Source: a virus
DNA: 22,347 nt
Direction: 5' to 3' (one strand)
IMG/VR virus record: IMGVR_UViG_3300007234_003091
Span: 1-22,347 of that record
The translations under genes and the position numbers were made by a program. The number at the start of each line of letters is the position of its first letter. Within the stretch, counting starts at the first letter, position 1. This document shows positions 1-7,831 of this stretch, one piece after another. The notes under the pieces were generated by a model. The model was not told where the DNA came from, ran no database searches, and saw only the letters and a list, made by a program, of their open reading frames with translations.

Positions 1-2
1 CT

Positions 3-1571
3 AAACTCAAGCAAGGAATTGATGCGTTAGCGGATGCAGTGAAAGTAACATTAGGACCTAAGGGACGGAATGTTATTATTGATAAAGGAGCATTGTCGCC
101 TGTAGTAACAAAAGACGGTGTATCAGTCGCAAAACATATTGAACTAGAAGATTCGATTGAAAATATTGGTGCTAGACTTATCAAGGAGGTTGCTTCTAAA
201 ACAGCAGATTTAGCTGGTGATGGAACTACAACAGCAACTGTAATTGCACAAGCTATTATAACTGCAGGCCTAAAAAATGTTACTGCCGGTGCAAATCCAA
301 TGGATTTAAAGCGCGGCATTGATTTGGCCGTAGAAGCTATAGTTAAAGAACTAGATGAAATGGCAATAGAAGTCGCATCGGATTCAGATCAAATAAAACA
401 AGTTGCTACGATCTCAGCAAATAGTGATGAATCTATTGGAAGTATTATTGCACAGGCTATGACAGAAGTTGGCATTGATGGTGTTATTACTGTCGAAGAA
501 GCTAAAGGCATGGAGACAGAACTGCGTACTGTTGAAGGAATGCAATTTGATCGTGGTTATTTATCACCGTACTTTGTTACGGATAGCAATCGAATGGAAG
601 CAGTTTATGAGGATGCATTTATCTTATTATATGAGAAAAAGATTTCTAATATGGCCGAATTGTTACCTGTATTAGAATCAGTTATTCAGACTGGCAAACC
701 ATTATTAATTGTAGCAGAAGATGTAGATGGAGAAGCATTAAGTTCTTTAGTAGTTAATAAAGTACGTGCTGGATTTAAAATTGTAGCTGTTAAAGCTCCA
801 GGATTTGGCGATGCACGTAAAGAAATGTTACGAGATATTGCTGCAATAACAGGCGGAACAGTAATTTCGCAGGAGATAGGCAAGACCTTAGATCAAGCAA
901 CAATTGAAGATTTAGGATTGGCAGAAAAAATTACGGTATCTAAAGATGCGACAACGATTGTTAATGGATTTGGCGAAGAAGCCGATGTGAGTGATCGTAT
1001 TGATAGTATTAAGGTGCAGATTGATTCTAGTAAATCAGACTATGAGACAGAAAAACTCCAAGAACGATTAGCTAAATTAGTAGGTGGCGTGGCAGTATTA
1101 TCAATCGGCGCAGCCACGGAGGTAGAGATGAAGGAAAAGAAAGATCGTGTTGATGACGCATTACATGCTACAAGAGCAGCAATTGCCGAAGGTATTGTAC
1201 CTGGCGGAGGCACTGCACTACTACACGCTGCAAATAAACAAAAAGATTTAGGAAAAGATTCCAATCAAGATATTAAATATGGTATTGATATTGTACGACG
1301 AGCAGTCGAAGAGCCTATTCGCCAAATTTGTTACAATTCGGGTGTTGACGGCTCTGTGGTAGTACGGGATGTATTAGAGTCAGGATTAGGATATAATGCT
1401 CAAACAGGAAAATACGAAGACTTGATCGAGACGGGAGTTATAGATCCTAAGAAAGTGACACGTGTAGCGTTACAAAATGCCGCTTCAATAGCATCACTTG
1501 TGTTGATGACTGAGTGTGCAGTAGTAGAAATACCAAAAGAAGAAAAAGAACAGCCTGCATATGGTATGTAA
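3..1571 (+). CDS. groEL: Chaperonin GroEL (Hsp60), 5' end cut by window edge
   Basis: ATP-dependent group I chaperonin that folds proteins inside a double-ring cage with a GroES-type lid. The reading frame is open to the left edge, so the first complete codon is at 3. It opens with [15 protein letters not shown], matching E. coli GroEL from about residue 14, so roughly a dozen codons are missing. The GTG at 39 lies inside a conserved helix and is not the start. Visible family marks are TLGPKGRNV, the ATP-site [21 protein letters not shown], the PGGG loop and [10 protein letters not shown]. All three domains are intact over 522 visible codons. The C-terminus ends in EKEQPAYGM instead of the usual Gly-Gly-Met repeats. 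The gene sits directly before phage replication-type genes, so it is probably phage-encoded. GroEL is known in some large phages such as Pseudomonas phage EL. No groES is in view. Confidence 0.97.
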   Translation, partial: KLKQGIDALADAVKVTLGPKGRNVIIDKGALSPVVTKDGVSVAKHIELEDSIENIGARLIKEVASKTADLAGDGTTTATVIAQAIITAGLKNVTAGANPMDLKRGIDLAVEAIVKELDEMAIEVASDSDQIKQVATISANSDESIGSIIAQAMTEVGIDGVITVEEAKGMETELRTVEGMQFDRGYLSPYFVTDSNRMEAVYEDAFILLYEKKISNMAELLPVLESVIQTGKPLLIVAEDVDGEALSSLVVNKVRAGFKIVAVKAPGFGDARKEMLRDIAAITGGTVISQEIGKTLDQATIEDLGLAEKITVSKDATTIVNGFGEEADVSDRIDSIKVQIDSSKSDYETEKLQERLAKLVGGVAVLSIGAATEVEMKEKKDRVDDALHATRAAIAEGIVPGGGTALLHAANKQKDLGKDSNQDIKYGIDIVRRAVEEPIRQICYNSGVDGSVVVRDVLESGLGYNAQTGKYEDLIETGVIDPKKVTRVALQNAASIASLVLMTECAVVEIPKEEKEQPAYGM

Positions 1572-1603
1572 GTTGATAAAAAGATTATATATTAGGAAAT
1601 ATA

Positions 1604-1834
1604 ATGGATAAAAAAGAAAGAGCAATGCAGGCACGTGGCATGAAACCGTTACGTGCAGAAGATTTAATCGATATCATATGTGAGTCATGCGGAGGACGAT
1701 TCTTTAAAGAAGTTCAGTCATTTAAACGCGTGCCTGCACTTCTTTCTCCGACTGGTAAAGAACAGATTATGCCAGTGCCTACTTTTAGATGTGATGACTG
1801 CGGCCATATTAATGAAGAGTTTATGCCTAAGTAA
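1604..1834 (+). CDS. Small zinc-ribbon protein
   Basis: A 76-residue protein with two CxxC pairs, C26-x2-C29 and C63-x2-C66, each followed closely by Gly (CESCGG and CDDCGH). This is the layout of a single zinc ribbon with two knuckles about 34 residues apart. The N-terminal 25 residues are charged and probably helical. There is no signal peptide or membrane segment. The start at 1604 has an AGGA eight bases upstream. Its TAA overlaps the next ATG by one base (TAATG), so it is probably co-translated with the clamp-loader-like gene. Small zinc ribbons are frequent in phages, where some act in transcription or nucleic-acid binding, but no specific role can be assigned here. Confidence 0.8.
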   Translation: MDKKERAMQARGMKPLRAEDLIDIICESCGGRFFKEVQSFKRVPALLSPTGKEQIMPVPTFRCDDCGHINEEFMPK

Positions 1835-2274
1835 TGACTAAGAAACCGAAAACTATATTTGATCATCTCGCCGGCATTAGTCATAAAAAAGATGAATGGA
1901 ATTCACTGACAGAAGCAGATCAAAAATCTTTTTCGCCATATTTAATTAACAGATGGCTATCGATGCAATACGATCTAATTGAGGTTGTGGATGCATTGCA
2001 GAGGTTTACTATAGGCCCATTATCGACAAAGCATGTATATCAGTTATATTATGACGTTTTGCCAGCAAAGCGTTATTTTGCAAAATATATTAAAGGTAAG
2101 GCATCTGTTAAATTTGACAAGGAGTTATTGACACTGATAGCAAATCACTTTCAGATATCAAAACAAGAAGCTACTGATTATCTAGAAATATGGTTAACGT
2201 CAGATGCCGAGCCTCTCAGAGAGATCTTACGTAAATATGGTAAAACGGACAAAGAGATAAAGAAATGGCTATAA
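1834..2274 (+). CDS. Probable phage clamp-loader small subunit (T4 gp62-like)
   Basis: A 146-residue, mostly helical protein. Its order of motifs aligns with the bacteriophage clamp loader A family (T4 gp62): FDHLAGI near residue 9, a central SPYLINRWLSM, then LPAKRYFAKYIKGK, then an ANHFQISKQEATDYLEIW helix pair. T4 gp62 reads similarly, with PRGKRYGKWAK followed by LLAKRYQV. In T4, gp62 joins four gp44 ATPases to load the gp45 sliding clamp onto primer-template DNA. The gp44 and gp45 partners are not in this window and should lie elsewhere in the genome if the call is right. It overlaps the zinc-ribbon gene by one base and the DUF3310 gene by ten. The match is from memory of the family, not from a search. 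Confidence 0.7.
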   Translation: MTKKPKTIFDHLAGISHKKDEWNSLTEADQKSFSPYLINRWLSMQYDLIEVVDALQRFTIGPLSTKHVYQLYYDVLPAKRYFAKYIKGKASVKFDKELLTLIANHFQISKQEATDYLEIWLTSDAEPLREILRKYGKTDKEIKKWL

Positions 2275-2534
2275 GCAAATTTATACGAGAAACAAAAAAC
2301 AAAGTAGAACTTTCAGAAACTGTACATCACCCCGATCATTATGGCGGCGAAGATAATATTTACGAAGCTATAAAAGTTATTGAAGCTTGGGGATTAAATT
2401 TCGCATTAGGAAATACAGTTAAATACATTTCACGAGCCGGCAAAAAAGATCCTAACAAGACGCTAGAAGATCTAGAAAAGGCACTTTGGTATTTAGAACG
2501 TGAAATATCTCGTATAAAAGATTTGGATAAATAA
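2265..2534 (+). CDS. DUF3310 / SaV-like phage protein
   Basis: An 89-residue protein with the full hallmark of the DUF3310 (SaV-like) family: HPDHY at 22-26, GLNFALGNTVKYISRAGKKD at 43-62, and the LEDLEKALWYLERE helix at 67-80. The family is widespread in phages of many hosts, usually near replication or nucleotide-metabolism genes. It is sometimes labelled a nucleotide kinase, but no P-loop is visible here and I do not endorse that label. The biochemical role is unknown. The ATG at 2265 overlaps the end of the upstream gene by ten bases, which suggests translational coupling. Confidence 0.92.
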   Translation: MAISKFIRETKNKVELSETVHHPDHYGGEDNIYEAIKVIEAWGLNFALGNTVKYISRAGKKDPNKTLEDLEKALWYLEREISRIKDLDK

Positions 2535-2557
2535 TCATTATTTCTTATATTTAGAGT

Positions 2558-3490
2558 ATGCATAGTTTAATTAAGTTTAATATACGAGAACCTAACGGCG
2601 AACGTAAGATATCATACTCTCAATTTTCAATGTATAGCAAATGTCCTAAACAATGGGAATTGGCATATGTACAAAATTTACGAGAGTTTAGGCAGAGTAT
2701 TCATACACTATTCGGTACGGCATTTCATGAGACGCTTCAAGAATATTTGACGGTAATGTATGAACAATCGGCAAAAAAGGCTGATGAACTCGATGTCAAT
2801 GGCATGCTCCTCAACAAGATGGCAGATGCATATGCACATGCCGTGAAGGAGATGGGCGAACATTTTTCGAATAAGTTTGAACTTAATGAGTTTTATAATG
2901 ACGGTGTACTCATTCTAGATTATCTTAAAAAGAATAGATCAAAATATTTTTCTGCTAGGCATGAAGAGTTGGTAGGTATCGAAGTTCCAATTTACCACCA
3001 GGCAGATGATGATAATAGTTCTGTTATGATGATGGGGTTTCTAGATATTGTCATACGAGATAAGCGTACGGATCGTATTAAGATTATCGATATTAAGACA
3101 AGTACACAAGGATGGAATAAGTATCAAAAGGCTGATAAACTAAAGGCGTCGCAGTTAGTTTTATATAAAGAATACTTTGCTCAGCAATTTGGGTTTGATG
3201 TAGATAAAATTGATATACTATATTTAATTGTTAAGCGTAAGTTAATTGAAGGAGCGATGTTTCCACAGAAACGTGTGCAAGAATTTGTGCCGGCGAGCGG
3301 TAAGCCTACAAGAAACAAACTTAAGAGTTCATTGAACAATTGGATTGGTTCAAGTTTTGATAAAGATGGAAATTACAACGTTAATAAAACATATCCAGCG
3401 GTTGCCGGCAAGAATAAGAAAAATTGCAAATACTGTGAATTTGCAGATCGTGAAGATCTTTGCCCTGTTGCTAAAAGGATCAAAGAATGA
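2558..3490 (+). CDS. PD-(D/E)XK nuclease, RecB/Cas4-like, possible Fe-S protein
   Basis: A 310-residue DNA exonuclease-type protein of the PDDEXK_1 superfamily. Motifs in order are SYSQFSMYSKCP (19-30), GTAFHE with H57 and E58, E142 in GIEVP, the metal ligand D163 in GFLDI, the catalytic D178-I-K180 in IIDIKTS, and the QLVLYKEYF helix. C29 together with a C-terminal C-x2-C-x8-C in NCKYCEFADREDLCP gives four cysteines placed as in Cas4 and AddB nucleases, which bind a 4Fe-4S cluster. A cluster here is inferred. Such phage nucleases process replication or recombination intermediates or degrade host DNA. No Shine-Dalgarno sequence is obvious, but homology begins soon after the ATG, and ATATTTA occurs just upstream. 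The gene overlaps the SLOG gene by four bases (ATGA). Confidence 0.88.
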   Translation: MHSLIKFNIREPNGERKISYSQFSMYSKCPKQWELAYVQNLREFRQSIHTLFGTAFHETLQEYLTVMYEQSAKKADELDVNGMLLNKMADAYAHAVKEMGEHFSNKFELNEFYNDGVLILDYLKKNRSKYFSARHEELVGIEVPIYHQADDDNSSVMMMGFLDIVIRDKRTDRIKIIDIKTSTQGWNKYQKADKLKASQLVLYKEYFAQQFGFDVDKIDILYLIVKRKLIEGAMFPQKRVQEFVPASGKPTRNKLKSSLNNWIGSSFDKDGNYNVNKTYPAVAGKNKKNCKYCEFADREDLCPVAKRIKE

Positions 3491-3885
3491 AAATCGCGAT
3501 GATTGGATCTAGGCACTATGAAAAGCCTAGAAAAATACGAGACACGATTACTAATTCTAAACGGAAGTTTGGCGATGAATTGATAATTATTTCCGGTGGG
3601 GCAAAAGATGGAGCTGATCGGTATATAAAAAAGTATGCAATAGAGTTTGGTGTTACGTATAAAGAGTTTAATCCAGCACATACACCGAGAAATCTATACA
3701 GTGCTATGTCAGAAGATTATTACAATAAGCCGTATCACGTGTCTCAATTTCATCATCGTAATATGCTACTGGCTAAAGATTGTGATGTAATGATTGCATT
3801 TGCGGAAGGCGATGTTACTAACGGCACAAAAAGTGCAATTCAAGCAGCAAAACGGCTTGGAAAAAAGGTGGTTATTATCACCTAA
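3487..3885 (+). CDS. SLOG-fold (YspA/DUF2493-like) nucleotide-binding protein
   Basis: A 132-residue single-domain Rossmann-like protein. It begins MKIAMIGSRHY (phosphate-binding GSR at 7-9) and has SGGAKDGAD at 36-44, then HHRNMLLAKDCDVMIAF and GTKSAIQAAKRLGKKVVII near the end. That is the usual order in YspA-type members of the SLOG superfamily, which bind nucleotides or nucleotide-derived ligands. The cellular substrate of YspA-like proteins is not established. A stand-alone phage copy could act in nucleotide metabolism or bind a signalling nucleotide, but nothing in the sequence decides this. The gene starts inside the nuclease stop codon (ATGA at 3487). It is the last gene before the 44-base gap that leads into the glycosyltransferase block. 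Confidence 0.85.
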   Translation: MKIAMIGSRHYEKPRKIRDTITNSKRKFGDELIIISGGAKDGADRYIKKYAIEFGVTYKEFNPAHTPRNLYSAMSEDYYNKPYHVSQFHHRNMLLAKDCDVMIAFAEGDVTNGTKSAIQAAKRLGKKVVIIT

Positions 3886-3901
3886 ATCATATTTATAATA
3901 A
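3883..3901 (+). promoter_or_regulatory. Possible promoter-like element before the glycan block
   Basis: In the 44-base gap after the SLOG gene, the stop codon runs straight into TAAATCATATTTATAATAA. This holds ATATTTAT and TATAAT, and a GGAG ribosome site follows before the ATG at 3930. A very similar stop-linked string, TAATCAGATATTTATTG, stands in the gap before the gene at 21912. The sequence resembles a diverged phage late or host -10 promoter, but it is not the T4 late consensus TATAAATA and no clear -35 is seen. It is a weak call based on repetition and position. Confidence 0.35.
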
Positions 3902-3929
3902 AGAAAAAGAACGGTTATACGGAGATTTA

Positions 3930-5390
3930 ATGGAACAGTTACAGTTACCTAAGCTTAGGAAGATTGATCCTAACAAACCAAAAAAGAAAAAGATTTTATT
4001 GTTATCAGATGACTTGCGCATGCATTCTGGTATTGCAACAATGTCACGTGAATTTGTAATGGGCACTCTTAAAGAGTATGACTGGGTACAGATTAGTGCA
4101 GCAGTAAAGCATCCAGAAGAGGGCAAAATTATGGATTTGTCCCAAAGCGTTGCAAAAGAGACTGGTATTAATGATGCATATTTAAAGTTATATCCTGTAT
4201 CAGGGTACGGTAATGCACAGATATTGCAGCAAGTAATGAATATTGAAAAGCCGGATGCAATATTGCACTTTACAGATCCTAGGTTCTGGGGTTGGTTATA
4301 TCAACTTGAACATTCGCTTCGTCAGCACATCCCCCTTATGTATTATAATATTTGGGATGATTTGCCATATCCGCATTGGAACGAACCATTTTACGAGTCA
4401 TGTGATTTGATCATGAACATTTCACGTCAGACTCAAAACATTGTAAAAAATGTTCTTAAAAAGTATCCTAAACCAGATTGGGCAGTGCAATGGGTATCGC
4501 ATGGTATTAATGAAAATGATTTCCGTATTATTAACGAATTGGATAAAGATTGGAATGAGTATAAAAAGTTTAGTGATGATTTTAAGAAAACTCATGACGT
4601 AGACTTTATTGTGTTCTGGAACAATAGGAACATTCGACGTAAGCAACCAGGGGATTTAGTGTTAGCGTTTAGTGAGTTTTGCAATCGATTACCAAAAGAA
4701 AAGGCAGACCGTACATGTTTACTAATGCATACTCAGCCAGTAGATCAAAATGGTACAGATTTATATGCTGTCGCAAATACAGTTGCACCTAATAGAAAAG
4801 TTTTCTTCACTGATGGGCATATAGATAGAAAGCAATTAAACTTCTTGTACAATATGGCCGATGTAACTGCTAATATTGCATCTAATGAAGGCTTTGGTTT
4901 ATCTCACGCAGAATCGTTAATGGCCGGCACGCCGATTATTAATAATGTAACGGGCGGTCTTCAAGATGGATGTCGTTTCGAAGATGAAGAAGGGAATTGG
5001 ATAGAATTCGATACAGAGTTTCCATCTAATCATAATGGAAGATATAAAAAGCATGCAGAGTGGGCTAAACCAGTATTTCCGACAAACAGATCATTACAGG
5101 GCTCACCACCGACGCCGTATATATTTGATGATAGAGTTGACTACAAGGATGTTGCGGATGCAATTGAATATTGGTATGAGTTAACACCACAAGAGCGTGC
5201 TGAGATGGGCGAAGCTGGACATGAATGGGCAATTGGTGATGAATCAAATTATTCGGCTAGAAAGATGTCTGAGCGATTTATAGAATGTATTAATACATGT
5301 TTAGATAATTGGACACCGAAAGAAAAATTCACGATGTATTCAGTGCCATTAAAACAAAGTTATGAATTTGAAAAAATAGGAGTATTATGA
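3930..5390 (+). CDS. GT-B glycosyltransferase (GT4-like)
   Basis: A 486-residue enzyme predicted to transfer a sugar from a nucleotide-sugar donor with retention of configuration. The N-terminal Rossmann half starts at KKILLLSDDLRMHSGIATMSRE. The C-terminal half has the GT4 donor-binding E-x7-E (E320 to E328 in NEGFGLSHAE), followed by SLMAGTPIINNVTGG. There is no signal peptide or membrane segment. It has a Lys-rich N-terminal extension, LQLPKLRK at 4-11 followed by KKKK, and the same LPKL motif recurs at the C-terminus of the next gene. A GGAG precedes the ATG. The last codons overlap the next start (ATGA at 5387), so the two enzymes are probably made together and may act together. Donor and acceptor are unknown. 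Confidence 0.88.
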   Translation: MEQLQLPKLRKIDPNKPKKKKILLLSDDLRMHSGIATMSREFVMGTLKEYDWVQISAAVKHPEEGKIMDLSQSVAKETGINDAYLKLYPVSGYGNAQILQQVMNIEKPDAILHFTDPRFWGWLYQLEHSLRQHIPLMYYNIWDDLPYPHWNEPFYESCDLIMNISRQTQNIVKNVLKKYPKPDWAVQWVSHGINENDFRIINELDKDWNEYKKFSDDFKKTHDVDFIVFWNNRNIRRKQPGDLVLAFSEFCNRLPKEKADRTCLLMHTQPVDQNGTDLYAVANTVAPNRKVFFTDGHIDRKQLNFLYNMADVTANIASNEGFGLSHAESLMAGTPIINNVTGGLQDGCRFEDEEGNWIEFDTEFPSNHNGRYKKHAEWAKPVFPTNRSLQGSPPTPYIFDDRVDYKDVADAIEYWYELTPQERAEMGEAGHEWAIGDESNYSARKMSERFIECINTCLDNWTPKEKFTMYSVPLKQSYEFEKIGVL

Positions 5391-6718
5391 AACCATATAT
5401 AGTAGTAATGGGTCCGGTGGCCACTAGGTCCGGATATGGCAATCATATGAGGGACTTATGTATAAGCTTAATTGATTCGGATAAGTATGAAGTTGATATA
5501 ATTTCATTGCCATGGGGAAACACTCCTATGGATGCACTCAAAGCAGATAACGAAGAACATCAGCGTATTTCTAGTCGTATTGCTAAGCAAAATATATCGC
5601 GTAAGCCAGATGTATTTATTCAAGTATCTGTCGCAAATGAATTTCAGGCGCATGGAAAATACAACATCGGTATTACAGCCGGCGTTGAGACAGATCAGCC
5701 GCCTGGCGAATTTATCGAAGGCTGCAATAAAATGGATTTGATTATCGCCACTTCAGAGTATACGAAAGAGAGCTTGCAAAAAGTATCATATGATAAGTTA
5801 GATAAGAAGACTAATCAAAAAATTGGCGATATTCGTCTAACTACGCCTATCGAAGTATTAGCAGAAGGAGCAGACCATTCGATTTATAAAAAACTAAAAC
5901 GAGCCGAAATTCATGAGTCGGTTGATGCATATTTGAGCAAAATACCTTCATCATTTAACTTTTTATTTGTTGGTCATTGGTTAAAAGGAGCCCCTGGTCA
6001 TGATCGTAAAGATGTTGCTATGATGATTAAGACATTTTGCGAAACATTTAAAAATAAAGCAAAACAGAATAAACCTGGTTTGATCTTAAAAACTAGCCAT
6101 GCAACGTTTAGTATAATGGACCGAGATGAAATTTTCCGTAAAATACAAGAGATTTTAGAACCGTACGGCGATAAGGCTCCTAACATCTATTTGATACATG
6201 GCGACTTAACGGATGAAGAAATGAATTCATTATATAACCATTCAAAGGTAAAGGCAATGATATCATTTACTAAAGGTGAAGGATTCGGACGTCCGTTATT
6301 GGAATTTACATTTAGTGGTAAGCCAGTAATTGCCTCTGACCACTCCGGCCATAAAGATTTCTTACGTGTGAGTCATATGTTACCGGGCGAACTTACTAAA
6401 GTACATAAATCGGCAGCCGATCAATTTATACTCGAAGGTTCAAATTGGTTTACTGTAAACTATCAATATGCATCTAAGGTTCTTAAAGATTGCGTTGACA
6501 ACTATAAAAATTACATGAAGGCAGCTAAAGAACAGTTTAAGATTAGCCGTAAAGAATTTACACGAGATATAATGGCTAGCAAATTATGTGCAATAGTTGA
6601 TAAAGGTATAGACTCAGTGCCTAAAGAAGTATCATTGCAATTGCCAAAACTTAAAAAATCGTCTAATTCTAGTACCCCTAAGTTAAAATTACCAAAACTT
6701 AATAAGGTAGAAGCATGA
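5387..6718 (+). CDS. GT-B glycosyltransferase (GT4-like) with repeated C-terminal LPKL tail
   Basis: A 443-residue GT-B enzyme. The acceptor half opens with GPVATRSGYGNH, the usual glycine-rich start. The donor half carries FVGHWLKGAPGHDRK and the E-x7-E motif E298 to E306 in KGEGFGRPLLE, followed by SGKPVIASDHSGH. After the fold ends near residue 405 there is a low-complexity basic tail with LQLPKLKK (417-424) and KLKLPKLNK (432-440). These resemble the N-terminal extension of the upstream glycosyltransferase. GGAG lies before the ATG, which overlaps the upstream stop by four bases. The tail looks like a docking or tethering peptide. The sugar and target are unknown. Confidence 0.88.
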   Translation: MKPYIVVMGPVATRSGYGNHMRDLCISLIDSDKYEVDIISLPWGNTPMDALKADNEEHQRISSRIAKQNISRKPDVFIQVSVANEFQAHGKYNIGITAGVETDQPPGEFIEGCNKMDLIIATSEYTKESLQKVSYDKLDKKTNQKIGDIRLTTPIEVLAEGADHSIYKKLKRAEIHESVDAYLSKIPSSFNFLFVGHWLKGAPGHDRKDVAMMIKTFCETFKNKAKQNKPGLILKTSHATFSIMDRDEIFRKIQEILEPYGDKAPNIYLIHGDLTDEEMNSLYNHSKVKAMISFTKGEGFGRPLLEFTFSGKPVIASDHSGHKDFLRVSHMLPGELTKVHKSAADQFILEGSNWFTVNYQYASKVLKDCVDNYKNYMKAAKEQFKISRKEFTRDIMASKLCAIVDKGIDSVPKEVSLQLPKLKKSSNSSTPKLKLPKLNKVEA

Positions 6719-7233
6719 AAGATTTAAAAGCAGATTATGATAGCACTTCGCCAATAACAGGCAACTTTTGTGTTATGGAAGAATCGGATCCAGAAACTAA
6801 TACTACATCGTATATGTGTATGGAGTCAGGTTGGACAACGTCAGACCATATGAAAATTGGGTCAGATTTAGTGCAAGCATTTGAGGAGAACTGTACGGAA
6901 CTAATGCGCAAATCTCGTATAGATGATGAAGAACGTGGATTAGTTTGGTTTCCTGCGTTTATGCAAATGCCTAATGCAATGTTGTACTGTACCGGTGCTG
7001 ATGTATCATCACTGAAATGGGAAGTTGCGGCAGTTATATCTGTTCCAGATGAAGAGAAGGAAAGATATCCTATTCCAGGACGCCCAGGCGAATACTATAC
7101 GTCTAAGTTGGATGTCGAAAATGCTAATCAATATGATAAGTTAGACTTTGAGACGGCATTAAACGAACTATATGATATCGTAGAAAAAGGTTATAATGAG
7201 TATAAAGATCAGTTACGCGATTCCGGTATGTAA
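6715..7233 (+). CDS. Conserved-looking phage protein of unknown function
   Basis: A 172-residue acidic, soluble protein that I cannot assign to a named family. It has a Cys/Met-rich N-terminal stretch (TSYMCMESGWTTSDHMK), a Trp/Pro/Met-rich middle (VWFPAFMQMPNAMLYCTGAD) and an acidic helical C-terminus. No catalytic motif, signal peptide or membrane segment is visible. It starts in the stop codon of the second GT4-like gene (ATGA at 6715), and the next glycosyltransferase starts 38 bases before its end, so it is embedded in the glycan block's translational chain. That placement suggests, but does not show, a role as an accessory factor of the flanking transferases. Confidence 0.75.
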   Translation: MKDLKADYDSTSPITGNFCVMEESDPETNTTSYMCMESGWTTSDHMKIGSDLVQAFEENCTELMRKSRIDDEERGLVWFPAFMQMPNAMLYCTGADVSSLKWEVAAVISVPDEEKERYPIPGRPGEYYTSKLDVENANQYDKLDFETALNELYDIVEKGYNEYKDQLRDSGM

Positions 7234-7831
7234 TGAATGGATGGAATTAGAGCATCTTCTAAAATACCTATTTAAACATAAACGTGATCAAGATGAGATT
7301 GTAGTTCAATGTGATAAAGGAAATACTACACCTAACGTGTATCAAGTACTACAAGAATATTCTACTTATTATTCTGTAGGATTTAAAGTAACTGAGTTCC
7401 CTTTAAACAAAGATTTTGCTTCATTTAAAAACAACCTTAAAGATAATTGTTCGGGGGATTACATATTCCAAATTGATGCCGACGAATATCCAGATGAATA
7501 TTTAATGGACATGATTGAGCCTACCATTAATATGAACAATTCAGTTGATATATTCTGGGTACCTAGAATTAATAAAGTAAATGGGCTTACTCAAGAGCAT
7601 ATTAACGCTTGGAAATGGAATGTCGATCGCGATGGAAGAGTTAATTTTCCAGACTATCAATGTCGTATCATGAAGAACGTGAAAAGAATTAAATGGAAAA
7701 ATAAAGTCCATGAAGTACTTACAGGATACAAGACAGAGGCTAAATTACCTGCAAATGATGAATTTTGTCTAATTCATATCAAAGATATTAAACGTCAAGA
7801 ACATCAAAATGCATTTTATGATACGATATGA
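7196..7831 (+). CDS. GT2-family glycosyltransferase (small, WaaE-like)
   Basis: A 211-residue GT-A fold inverting glycosyltransferase. It begins KISYAIPVCNE, the GT2 nucleotide-binding start, and has the metal-binding DAD at 94-96 in FQIDADEYPDE. Near the end is CRIMKNVKRIKWKNKVHEVLTGY, an arrangement typical of WaaE/KdtX-type GT2 enzymes. It is short because it lacks the long C-terminal extension of many GT2 proteins. The start is the ATG at 7196, 38 bases inside the preceding gene. No later ATG would keep the IPVCNE motif. It overlaps the following gene by four bases. The acceptor is unknown. Confidence 0.88.
   Translation: MSIKISYAIPVCNEWMELEHLLKYLFKHKRDQDEIVVQCDKGNTTPNVYQVLQEYSTYYSVGFKVTEFPLNKDFASFKNNLKDNCSGDYIFQIDADEYPDEYLMDMIEPTINMNNSVDIFWVPRINKVNGLTQEHINAWKWNVDRDGRVNFPDYQCRIMKNVKRIKWKNKVHEVLTGYKTEAKLPANDEFCLIHIKDIKRQEHQNAFYDTI

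Noticed and set aside
39-41. GTG as the start of the GroEL gene
   Set aside because: The frame is open to the left edge and the upstream codons spell conserved GroEL sequence ([12 protein letters not shown]), so the gene simply begins outside the window.
686-1264. Minus-strand open frames opposite GroEL
   Set aside because: They lie wholly inside a strongly conserved plus-strand gene, have no ribosome site or family motif, and look like codon-bias shadows. The same applies to minus-strand frames elsewhere in the window.
2265-2534. Nucleotide kinase label sometimes given to DUF3310 proteins
   Set aside because: No P-loop or other kinase motif is visible in the 89 residues.
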